Positions 19,121-27,734 of a stretch of DNA of 27,734 nt are shown in pieces. The stretch comes from Ophiostoma sp. CBS 140.51 (taxonomy: Eukaryota > Ascomycota > Sordariomycetes > Ophiostomatales > Ophiostomataceae). The notes under the pieces are model-generated. The model was not told the origin of the DNA. It searched no databases and was given only the letters and a program-made list of their open reading frames with translations. The translations under genes and the position numbers were made by a program. Positions within the stretch are counted from its first letter, which is position 1. Each line of letters starts with the position of its first letter. The DNA lies in assembly GCA_029298735.1 (NCBI GenBank), contig JANSLP010000392.1:1-27734 (forward strand). Direction: 5' to 3'.

Positions 19121-21129
19121 ATGGCGACAGGACACACCGAAACCGACGAGATGCCAAAACGCCAAGATGGGCCCCTGCTTCTAAGCCCAGATGCTATCTG
19201 CGAAGACTTTGACAATGACGACAGTTCGGCGCTTCATCCGCCAGACTTTGGCATAGAAGACTACCGGCCGCTCTGGAAGTCTAGAGAATTTGTGAAGCAG
19301 CGGGATCTGAAAATAGAAGATTTCAAGATTTTAGAAATCGTCCAGGAGCATCCTATGATTGACATGCAAAGCGCGCAAGGCCAGCCAGATGAGAAGATTT
19401 CTCGTGCTGTCGAAAGATATTATGTTGGAGCCAAGATGTATGTATAAATTCTATCACTGTTTTATGGGAGGTTTTTGGGGGTTTTTACGAAACATAAAAC
19501 TGACCTGCCGAGCTACCTAAATCCTGGAATGTTCGGCAATACGGCTGTACCTCCCTCTATGCTCCGGCGCTATGGCCGCGACTGGGGGGCCAACGCCCAG
19601 GGCATCTACTATCGCCATCATTATTCACCGGAGTGGGTCACAGCCGACCACAACCTGTGGCTGCCATCATTCCGGGAGATGGAGTGGGATGATGCCGGCG
19701 AAGCCGATCGTCGACTGAGAGCCAAGTCGCTCTTGAGGCATATATTGGACAACGAGAGATGGGGCAAGAGCGAGTATGCGTGGGAGGCCGACGCATGGAC
19801 AGACGTCTTTGGTGGAATGAGGAACGATCCGGTTCTTGCAGTGTAAGTTACTCTCCACCCTAGCATCGTCTACACAGGCAGCTGACATGGCACACAAAAG
19901 CGACAAGCATGAGTATAATACAATTGGACAGCAAAGGCACCCCGCCTCGTGTCTACTCACAGGAAATTCCAAGTTTATTAAAAGAATTCCTGATGCCACG
20001 TTCGGCCTCACGACGTTTCAGCCAAAAGACTACCAAAGCCCTCTGGCTGAATGGGATCTCGATCGCGGCCGCCTCGAATCTCTCCTTCTGCACCGGCATT
20101 GTGGCCTTGTATCAGACCCACGCTGGGGTGATACGAGTCTTGCTTTTCCCTTTGCCGTCTATGAAGCCAAGGGGTGGAGCGGCGACGCTCGCGAGGCACG
20201 ACAGCAAGCCTGCGCCGCAGGAGCCGTGTACCTCGATATGCTCGACAATCTTACACGGCAGCCAGGGAAAGTCGGCCAGAAGACCGGAGAGTACCAGTCA
20301 TCCAGGTGCCATGAGAGCCAAGTGTTCGCTTTTACCTCGTTTGGTGCCCACTGGCATATCCTGGTGGGTTACAAGAGGCCGAGGCTGAGACGAGAGTATG
20401 CAGGACGTGTGGGGATGAGTAAATCTGTATATGTAAGTCTCACTCGATACTGATTCCCCGGTCTTTCACAGTTCGCTCACAACATAGGTGTTCCAAAGAA
20501 TCTGGAGTGGCCGCGTCACGACGGAGCGCAAAGCGTGGGAGCTCCTGTCGCTAATCGACCAGATACACCTCTGGGGGGCCACCGACTTCCGGCAATTCGT
20601 GATGCAGCACCTCCAGCCGTGGTATACGTTTGCCGAAAATTGCTACTACATAGACGCCATCCTCTTGCATAGAACCCGGGAGCTCAATTTTGAAATGCGG
20701 GATGGTAAAATATGGTACGAGATGCTCAGTGTTTTTGAGGAGCTGGCTGACTGGGTTCAACACATCACAGAAGACGCTCGCGCCAAGTTGCGAAACAAGT
20801 TGTCCCAGCACGTCATGGAAGCCTGTATCCAGTTTCGACACGCTGAGTTTCGCGACGTCTGGGCCTGCTCTATGGATGACTGTGCTTCGTCGGGCGTTTC
20901 TTTGTATCCCATAGCTACGCTGGAAGACCTTATACGGCATCTTTCTGAGATTCACGGACTCGGCGACGCTGAAGTCGCCGAATACGTACATGATGCCGAA
21001 TCACAGCAGCGGCAGGGCAGAACTGTCACGACGAACCCACATTTGGAAACGAGGGGCATAAAGCGGCATGCCGAAGATGCAATAGGCACAGCGGAAGATA
21101 AGCAGACCGTTAAAAAAGGACGGGAATAG
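19121..21129 (+). CDS. PD-(D/E)XK nuclease-like protein, 606 aa, four exons
   Basis: Exons are 19121-19437, 19513-19842, 19901-20432 and 20488-21129. Introns start GTATGT, GTAAGT and GTAAGT, each with a nearby CTGAC or CTCAC branch site; intron 1 ends in a less usual GAG. The join is 1821 nt, in frame to a TAG. Exon 3 (residues 216-393) holds the core: PD in RIPDATFG at 246-247, D293 in RWGDTSLAF, ExK at E304-A-K306 in FAVYEAKGW, and a Q-x-x-x-x-x-x-x-Y helix (Q318 to Y326). This order matches PD-(D/E)XK phosphodiesterases. The whole protein resembles a family of long hypothetical proteins in Sordariomycetes. The C-terminal part has C520-x4-C525 and H544-x4-H549, a loose Cys2His2-like cluster, then a basic tail (GIKRHAED ... 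KQTVKKGRE) that may be a nuclear localisation signal. All key residues are present and no stop interrupts it. The M at residue 11 (MPKRQDG) is an alternative start. Nuclease activity and nuclear location are inferred; it may act on DNA or be a non-catalytic relative. Confidence 0.82.
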
Positions 21130-21230
21130 TCTTTATAATGTTAAACTAATATTGCCAACTGCGGCGGTCATAGCAGTGTGTTTCAAATGATAATAATGAC
21201 GAGTATCCGGACCTTACAAGGACCTCGCAA

Positions 21231-21261
21231 GGGGTAGGGTTTTAGGGGGGATTAGACGGGG
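21231..21261 (+). other. G-quadruplex motif with a telomere-like core
   Basis: Four G runs (GGGG, GGG, GGGGGG, GGGG) are separated by loops TA, TTTTA and ATTAGAC, all within seven bases. This satisfies the usual G4 pattern. The middle reads TAGGGTTTTAGGG, close to but not the fungal telomere repeat TTAGGG. It lies about 100 bp after the stop of the nuclease-like gene. Confidence 0.6.
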
Positions 21262-21599
21262 AGCTAATGTTAAATTATGAACGGTAGACGATGACGGCGC
21301 CAGATTCCCGCGATAAACGCAACGACTAAACATGTCAGCGGTCGGTGTTGTGGTCGGCGGTGAAAGAGAAAACGAGCCTAATTGAAGGAGCTGTGGAGTT
21401 CCAAGGCCCAGCACCTACGGAGTACTCTGCAATATATACTGTATATTCTTTGGGGGACGCCGGGTACGTGACGTTCAAGTGTAAGGGTTGGTCGTCCTAT
21501 CTCTTTCTTCGATGGCCTCGCTTGTCAGCTTCCATGCTCGCGGGACGAGGACGACATCCCGATACTTGTAAATCTATCGAGAAGCCAGATGGTGCCTCG

Positions 21600-21706
21600 G
21601 AACTCGATCTTCTGTTTTCTTCTCTTTGCTTTATCCCACAGCCCTCGTCCCTTGCCTCTTCATCTCTCATTAGAGTTCCGTGCCCGGCCCCCTTGAACTC
21701 GCCGCC
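21600..21706 (+). promoter_or_regulatory. CT-rich promoter/leader with perfect start context
   Basis: A pyrimidine-rich stretch (about 21607-21665, with repeated TTCTC and CCTC) leads to GCCGCCATG at 21701-21709, an ideal eukaryotic start context. A TATATA element lies further up at about 21431. This resembles an efficient fungal promoter. Confidence 0.45.
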
Positions 21707-21784
21707 ATGTTCTCTCGCCTCTTTGTCTCGGCCTTCCTGGCCGCCGGCGCTCTCGCCGACAGCTTTTTCACAGATACCCAGTAG
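21707..21784 (+). pseudogene. Orphan secretory signal peptide, 25 codons
   Basis: The frame encodes MFSRLFVSAFLAAGALADSF and five more residues, then TAG. Residues 1-17 are a textbook signal peptide: Arg at position 4, a hydrophobic core, and an A-L-A cleavage site before Asp. The mature part is only about eight residues. Nothing in the next several hundred bases continues the frame, and no proper donor follows (GTAGTA at 21781 has no good partner). The simplest reading is the preserved 5' end of a secreted-protein gene whose body was lost. A very small secreted peptide is possible but less likely. Confidence 0.5.
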
Positions 21785-23470
21785 TAACAGCTCATGTCTG
21801 CAGTGACTTTTCCTGCCAGCGAACGTGGCCAAAACTGTTGCACATACACCGGAACTTTCTAGCTACCTTTCAAAAACTTACTACCCTCAAGTTTCCCTCC
21901 CAAGATAACAAGCAACCATAAACAGACATGGCGCGACATTATCAAACTATTCGACGCATATATTTCCTGTCGACAAAAATCTGCACCACGATATGATATG
22001 CTCTGTCATGGTCCCCTCAGTTGTCTTTATCTCCTGGCCGAGGGCTTTGCTAGTAGAATTGATGGCTCTTTCCTACCGTTCGTGAATGTCCAGCATAGAA
22101 ATGGGACTTGAGAGTTCTATGTGAAGGAAGCCGTGCTTGCACGGTTGTACCATTACTCGACAAATTTTCAAATATTATACTCACAACTGAAAGATCGGGG
22201 CTCTCTAAGAGCCTGGGCGCAAATGAGCAAGCATCCAAGGAAATCGACGTGAAGGACTCTGCTCCAACAGATCAATATACGAAGAAAATGTATACTGTAT
22301 AACGAAAGTGGCAACGCAAGTATGGTTCTGCAACGGTGCTTTGCAATGGTGCTTGTCAATTTACCCAAATCTTGAACGATGGTGGTGTCTTGTGACCGTG
22401 TGCGAATCTCGCTCCCTTACTGATGCCGGGACGGCCTAAAGAGTTACTCTCTTTACTTGTTGAGGTCGACAGATGAAGACCTCTTACAATCTTAGATAAA
22501 GTATACACGCAGAGGACACAGCCTAGCTACCTCCGATGATCCCCTGAGTCATCACATTCGCTTTATGAGTGCCACGCCTGTCTTCGACGGTGGTCACCAA
22601 CACGAGGAGATGCAATTCTACAGTTCCGATAGAAAAGCAGCATCGAGAAGTTACAGCCCTCATCGTATTGGACAAGGCGCATATCACAGAGGCAAGACGA
22701 CAAAGAACATGCCATTCTCCAACATGGAATCCAGACACTGCACTAAAGTACACCACACTTGTCGTTGCCTAATCCTGTTGCATTACAACATCGGAGAGAG
22801 GTGATGGACAATCCAAAACTCGACATGAATGACACGGATAGCAATTGGTGACCTCGAAATATTTTATATGTTTCAGGTACAGCGCAGAAGAACTTGACGG
22901 AACACACAAGGCGAAGCTATTTCCGAATGACACAGTAATACGGTTGACAAAAAGATTGACAACCTATACTGGCAGTCGGTAGATCGTCGAGGTCGGTCAC
23001 ATGCTGAGTGTGTCTTTACTTGATATTGGTATTTCACTCCTGCTCCAAGACATCATACAGACACGCCAAGTCCAAATATCAAATTATCAACACTTCGCGT
23101 AACAGTTCGCCGCGCCACATATGTCAGTAGCTACCAAGTCGACAACACCGCAGCAACTAGGAGATGGTAACATCGCCGAGAGCGTGGGCCACGTATAGAG
23201 TTCCGATTTCCCCCCATGTTGAGCTTTTGCTGTCGGCGGGCGGCCAAGGACGGAAAAGAAAGGTTGCCAGACTCGTATGCTCTCACGGGCACGGGGCATA
23301 CCTGGGGCAACGGCTGATATAGTTTGCAGTGCGGTGATAGTGACAACATACTCGGGGCTTCTTAAGGGCAAGCAAACAAGAAGTCTCCTGTTTTGACATT
23401 TGTCAAAAATCTTTCACTCTTCTCTATGAACAGACATTCGGCGGTCTGAACGGGATGGGATTGGGAGATC
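21785..23470. other. 1.7 kb with no supportable gene
   Basis: Short frames only. Two overlapping plus frames at 22565-22804 and several minus frames (23087-23371) show no recognisable motif, start context or splice signals. Confidence 0.5.
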
Positions 23471-23472
23471 GT

Positions 23473-23598
23473 TCGTACGAGGGACATGGTTTTTTTTGGG
23501 TCGTACGAGTCGACAAGAACAGGAGGGCGGTCGATGGTCGTACGAGGATTGCGTTTGTGTTCTTTGTCCTCTGGGACAAACAAGAAGATAGCGTACGA
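23473..23598. promoter_or_regulatory. Cluster of TCGTACGA palindromes
   Basis: The 8-bp palindrome TCGTACGA, each time followed by G, occurs at 23473-23480, 23501-23508 and 23538-23545. A near copy GCGTACGA lies at 23591-23598. Three exact 9-mers within about 75 bp are unlikely by chance. Palindromic, irregularly spaced copies resemble a homodimeric factor's binding array. The neighbouring genes are decayed, so no target is visible. Confidence 0.4.
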
Positions 23599-23696
23599 TA
23601 GTTTTTTTTTCGTTCCCAGTCCAATCCTGTTTCTCTACACCATCTCCGTGACTTTTTGTTAGCAGCGCAGCTCGTTCATTGAAAGTCTAGTATACC

Positions 23697-23771
23697 TACA
23701 AGCAATGGAAAGACCGCGAGCTGGCCAACGACACGTTCTTGGCGGAAGAAATGGCTGATGCAGCCCGTTGA
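23697..23771 (+). pseudogene. Small coding fragment
   Basis: One frame reads YKQWKDRELANDTFLAEEMA plus DAAR and meets a TGA at 23769. The helical, charged composition looks protein-derived. The frame is preceded by a TAG a few codons upstream. No family is recognised, and at 24 codons chance cannot be excluded. Confidence 0.2.
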
Positions 23772-24510
23772 GCAACTTTCCACACCTGACTCTTTGCTTG
23801 GATCTAAACTTATTCAACAACAGACAAATATTCGTTATCTACAACGGAAACATGTGTTCCAACCTACTCTGTTTAAAACACGTCAATATCAACATCCAAT
23901 GGATCGTCAAGTAGTAGCCACTGTGAGCGGCGCCGTCTTCCCGCTATTCGCAACACCAAAACTTACGCTAAAGTTATGGACTTGTTGAATAGCTGGTCAA
24001 TCCTGACCTCAAAATCTTCGAAACGTTTTTACCCATTCATAATTTGGCGCCTAGCTGCCTTCGACCTGCATTTGCTTGCCACAGCTTCCCGTTATCAACA
24101 ACGGCGTTTACACACTTCTTCTGGGTTGAGCGACGATGAGGCATGTCGAGGTCAGTGAGACTCAACCCGTATACTGTTTTGCAGAACATCTCTCAGTATT
24201 CTTTACCTATTCAAATGAGAGACCCTCATGGCTTCATCTAAAACCACCATTTGCAGCGAAAAGGATGATATTGGGTGAGGAAAGCAAGTTGCACACCCAT
24301 TATCTATGCTCCCTTCTGGCCCTCTGAGCTGTGCTATGGAGTCCAGGAAAACTCTCTTTACAGTGCAATCGACGAGCCATTATTTTGCTTAGGCAGAAAG
24401 CGGACACCGTGATATTGTCACATGGCGACGATAATATTTCCCTTCCAGGGCGATAGAACCCAGACATCGAGAAGGCCAGATGCCTACTATTTCCAGAACA
24501 ATACAACTCA

Positions 24511-24735
24511 ACCTCGTTTGAGTTGTGTGATGCTCTTTGTAGCCGACTTTTACTTTTTATGGCTGCCGCGTCAGACCAGCCGGAGCAAATATATTGTCAA
24601 GACCTACTCCTTCAATGGCTAAGCCCTACAAGTATGAGACGGGGAGCTTCAAGGACTCGCTTGTCTGGATCCTGGAGCTCACTTATGATCAATAGGCTGT
24701 GCAATCCAATTCCTCTGCGATGAGCCGGGCATAGG
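24511..24735 (+). pseudogene. Possible coding relic upstream of the caspase-like pseudogene
   Basis: One frame from about 24511 to a stop at 24721 includes FELCDALCSRLLLFMAAASD and QPEQIYCQDLLLQWLS. A second frame inside it reads KPYKYETGSFKDSLVWILEL to a TAG near 24694. Both are more protein-like than the surroundings, suggesting frameshifted coding sequence. It might be the N-terminal part of the gene at 25051 or an independent relic. Confidence 0.2.
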
Positions 24736-25050
24736 CCACGATATCTCATGGCTAGTCTTGTTTTGTCAGAGAATTTCAGTATCAGGGGCATAATAAATTT
24801 TGACCGGAACGCAGTGACATTCTCCTAACCACAGCTTCAAGTCTCTTGAACAAAAAGGGAAGTCTATCTATAAGTACACTTTAGAGTGTTGTCCCTCCGG
24901 ACGTCCTACCCGCCGGACACGCCTCGCAAGACCCTCACCCAAACGACTTACATTAATCAAAATCTCCACGAAGGAGAACCATAAGGACACCGTCCGCACA
25001 CTTTTCCCGGGGCTGCAATCATGACTCGCGCACCGCGGTAATAGGAGTGT

Positions 25051-26418
25051 ATGTGGCCTTACCCCTGGCACCCCTATCTCAATCAAGCTGATCCAACAAA
25101 GGACGGATGGTTTCTGTCAGTCTTCTATGCCTTTAACATCCTGTTAAAATGTTTGAGTGCATCTCAAACATGACTAGCAGCTGTAGTGAGCAACCACCCG
25201 TCCATTTTCTTTTCTATTTTTACTACATCAACTAACAAAATCAGTTACCCGAAGATATCGTCGACCGCTACGGCCAGCTCCTTCACAGCCCTTCGTCCGA
25301 CAATGAACAACAACATATCATGTTAGACCAAAATATTATCGATGACAGTGTCATCACTCCCGTCCCTGTCGTGCCCGAGCACATGACGGACGTGTTCTTG
25401 AAGACGTTATCAGACGCGTCTGTGCGCACAAAAGAAGGAGGGGATGGCAGCAAAATTCTTATTCTTGTCTTCTGTCATGACCTTCCCAGGCACAGTTTTG
25501 CTCTGGACGGTGCTCAGAGTACTACAATTCACGTATCAACTCTTCAGACGGTTCTTCGGGACGCTCTTGGAGATACATATGTCCCTGTCTCTCTGATTCA
25601 GACTGAATCGACCAAATACAGAGAATTTTGCCGTGCTGTGGAGCAGTCTTGTCGAGGACGAGACGCAAACTGGTCGTGGAACACTCACAACCTTATCTTC
25701 GATGAAGAGGGTGACTACGAGTTATCACGGAACCAATTATTGTCACCGTTGCCATCCACTTCTTCGTCCAGTTACTCTGCCAGATCAATCACACTGGCAC
25801 AGCGTGGACTTTTTCATGGACCGCTGTCTAGAGACTGGCCAAGTCACGCACATTCCCACTGATCTAAAACGTGAGATTATGGAGGAGGAGGGCGAAGATT
25901 GGAACGACCCGGATTACTTTGATTTCAACCTCGCCGACATTATTCAGTACCGCCTTAACATGGCCGAGTTTGCGGAGCACATCCTCACGCGGCTTGGACT
26001 GCCACGGCCCAACAACCAGAGCTGCTTGGCATGGGACGATTACAGTTGGATGTAGAGCTGGATGGGAAAGCAACCCAAAGAGACGGACCAGCCCGAATTT
26101 GGCGCCGTATCTGCATTTCGTAAAATGAGGGAAAGGCTGTCTGGCTTTGCAAACAGTCACAACAATAATGAGTTGTTCTTTCTCATGCGGTTCAAGCCGA
26201 CGCCACAACAAGGGCCTCTTTTTAACCGCTTCTACCATTATCTCATGGGCGGAGTCATGGATGCTAGCCCAGCCAGCTAGGACGAAGAAAAACAACTCAT
26301 CTGTAGAATGGTGGACATGATTACCGAAGCCGAAGGCTTTTACGGGCAGCGTGCCCGGGCGCATCCAGATGCCCAGCGACTTCATGCGATGTTGCCGGCC
26401 GTCCTTGAGCAAGAATAG
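25051..26418 (+). pseudogene. Fungal caspase-like (C14-type) protein pseudogene, nearly full length
   Basis: Exon 1 (25051-25185) reads MWPYPWHPYLNQADPTKDGW and then FLSVFYAFNILLKCL, with a TGA at 25171. An intron follows: GTGAGC donor at 25186, ACTAAC branch, CAG ending at 25244. Exon 2 continues LPEDIVDRYGQLL into 25320-25862. KILILVFCHDLPRHSFALDG matches the strand and catalytic-His turn (F-C-H-G) of fungal caspase-like proteins. KYREFCRAVEQSCRG and the WSWNTHNLIF segment match their later parts. The stretch that should carry the T-A-C-F-S-G-G-W catalytic Cys is missing. A frameshift lies between 25740 and 25790; after it the frame runs to 26418 with LADIIQYRLNMAEFAEHILT, GLPRPNNQSC and a C-terminal helix, broken by TAGs at 26053 and 26278. 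The family link is from memory of the domain pattern. Such proteins are linked to regulated cell death in some cases, but this copy cannot be functional. Confidence 0.55.
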
Positions 26419-27734
26419 CCCAGGACGGTATCCAGAGAAATGCTGTCGACGTAATGGCCCCGACAGACGCTATCATGCGCTGCTACATGCGGCCGGACGA
26501 CGATCTAAATGAGAATGAAACCGACTCGCACTCTCACTCGACTGCAGCGATGGGTCGCGTTGATATGGGAACCCCTTACATATGTGTTGAGAAGTGGGAC
26601 AAGAAATGTAAAAGCCCACGGTGCCAAAGGCAAGGCAAAAGGCTGTGCCACCAATTCGACGCCGACTGGCAAGAAAAGACTCGGACCCGCAAGAAGGATC
26701 CGGTTCCATGCTTCCTACGGACGAAACCTCCATCTCAGACTTCCAACGGATAGGTCATGATCAAACCGGTCGACGGCAACGGTGCCAAAGGTAGAGGTAT
26801 AAAGAAATGCTGTTTTCCCTGCATCCACAAGTACGTGGCCCACGACAGCCTCAAAGCCGCCCACGTTGTTATAGATACACTGTTAAGTTCAACGTGGACC
26901 CCATGGCCTCAGCAGCACTTTTCAGTGACAAGAAACGACCCCACATCAGGAACCCGACATATAGTTTTTTTTGTTAGAAAAAGGTTGATATATCATTGGA
27001 GGGCCCACGTCGTTAATATGGCCCATAACCACTTTGCCGGAATTATTTGATGACAGTGAGGACCACGTTCAAAACCTTAACGCGTGAAACTGCGGTGTTC
27101 TCCTTGCGAGAGATTATCGAATTATCGTGAATAGTCTGTGAATTTTGCAGATCGACTGCAGAGTTCGTCGTAGGATTCGGTCATGACAGCCCAATACTTG
27201 ACATGAAAGAAGATCAGGGAATCACCAAGACAGCCTAGACAAGTTTTCGCAGAAGAATACGTTGAGCTATGAGCTGTTGGTATTGTCAATTCGTGATTAG
27301 ATTGCAATATGCAACTCACAACCTACAACATACTCACATTTTTCTTCATCAAAAGGCACCAAAAAATAGGCATAGGTTTGGGCTCCTTCTACACTGCATA
27401 TGTCACTCACTCACTTTTGCTGCCTAATCTTTCATCTCAGAAGTTGTTTCTGGTCATTAAATGGGGAAAAGGAGGTCGGTTTACGGCACAAGGCTGGAAC
27501 ACGGGTCTTTGGAAGCTGTTGATGAGAGGCACCCCGACGTATGTGTGGGTGTGGGTGCGTGTGTGTGTTCTTTTAGTTTTACCATGTCTTTTTTTATTAG
27601 TTCTTTTCTTTACACAGTTAAGGAAATCCGGAACGCCAATCAATGTATTTGATGTAAATAGAATTCGTTAAAGTAAAATGAAGCAGAAATTTATATCATG
27701 CTACCTTTAACTTGCTATTTATTCTTGGGGGGGG
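26419..27734. other. 1.3 kb window end with no supportable gene
   Basis: Frames at 26454-26753 and 26757-27050 are near chance length and show no motif. A GT-rich microsatellite occupies 27541-27570. The final eight bases are all G. Confidence 0.5.
27541..27570. repeat. GT-rich microsatellite
   Basis: A 30-bp stretch of GT and GGGT units. Open frames across it on both strands are low-complexity artefacts. Confidence 0.8.

Noticed and set aside
19909..20388. 159-codon plus-strand frame starting MSIIQLDSKG
   Set aside because: Overlaps exon 3 in another frame; the exon 3 frame carries the PD and ExK motifs and joins properly to both neighbours.
20551..20991. 146-codon minus-strand frame
   Set aside because: Antisense shadow of exon 4 of the nuclease-like gene.
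25864..26412. 182-codon minus-strand open frame
   Set aside because: It lies exactly antisense to the caspase-like coding relic; its openness follows from the codon use of the plus-strand frame, and it has no motif.
27437..27671. Open frames on both strands near the window end
   Set aside because: They are driven by the GT microsatellite and show only repetitive Thr/His/Arg or Val/Cys runs.
1..27734. Giant fungal transposon (Starship) or intact transposon
   Set aside because: No tyrosine-recombinase captain, DDE transposase, reverse transcriptase or terminal repeats were recognised on either strand.

Overview
The window looks like a piece of a filamentous ascomycete genome (Pezizomycotina, most likely Sordariomycetes). 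The signs are introns of 55-76 nt with GTAAGT/GTATGT donors and CTGAC or TACTAAC branch points, promoters built from a TATA box followed by a pyrimidine-rich tract, a eukaryotic tRNA with internal A and B boxes, and one block with the CpA/TpG loss and TpA gain left by repeat-induced point mutation (RIP). Nothing resembles a bacterial operon. No searches were run; family names come from motif recognition.

Most of the window is an accessory, gene-poor region full of decayed genes. Positions 1-800 hold a GATA-rich repeat and a well-formed promoter whose gene is broken. Positions 800-7050 hold a chain of plus-strand relics: two unidentified genes, a cupin-like (perhaps CENP-C/Mif2-type) relic, a relic of a common fungal unknown family (AWAYILS...WW), and a coiled-coil-like relic. 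Positions 7141-8025 are an unusually long open frame of unknown nature. From about 8.1 to 17 kb there is almost nothing coding except one excellent intron-like signal near 11.2 kb and a tRNA-Glu(TTC) on the minus strand at 15.3 kb. At 17.06-17.84 kb a minus-strand gene of about 260 codons has been inactivated by RIP while keeping its reading frame.

The one convincingly intact protein gene is at 19121-21129: four exons, 606 codons, with a PD-(D/E)XK-nuclease-like core, a C-terminal Cys2His2-like cluster and a basic C-terminus. Downstream lie a G-quadruplex motif, an orphan promoter feeding a signal peptide that stops after 25 codons, a cluster of TCGTACGA palindromes, small coding fragments, and a nearly full-length pseudogene of a fungal caspase-like (C14-type) protein at 25051-26418. 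The window ends in a run of eight G, which may be a contig end.

The genes do not form a pathway. The common thread is genome defence and decay: one RIP island, several relics broken at codons that one C-to-T change in a Gln codon would create, and one surviving nuclease-like gene among them.
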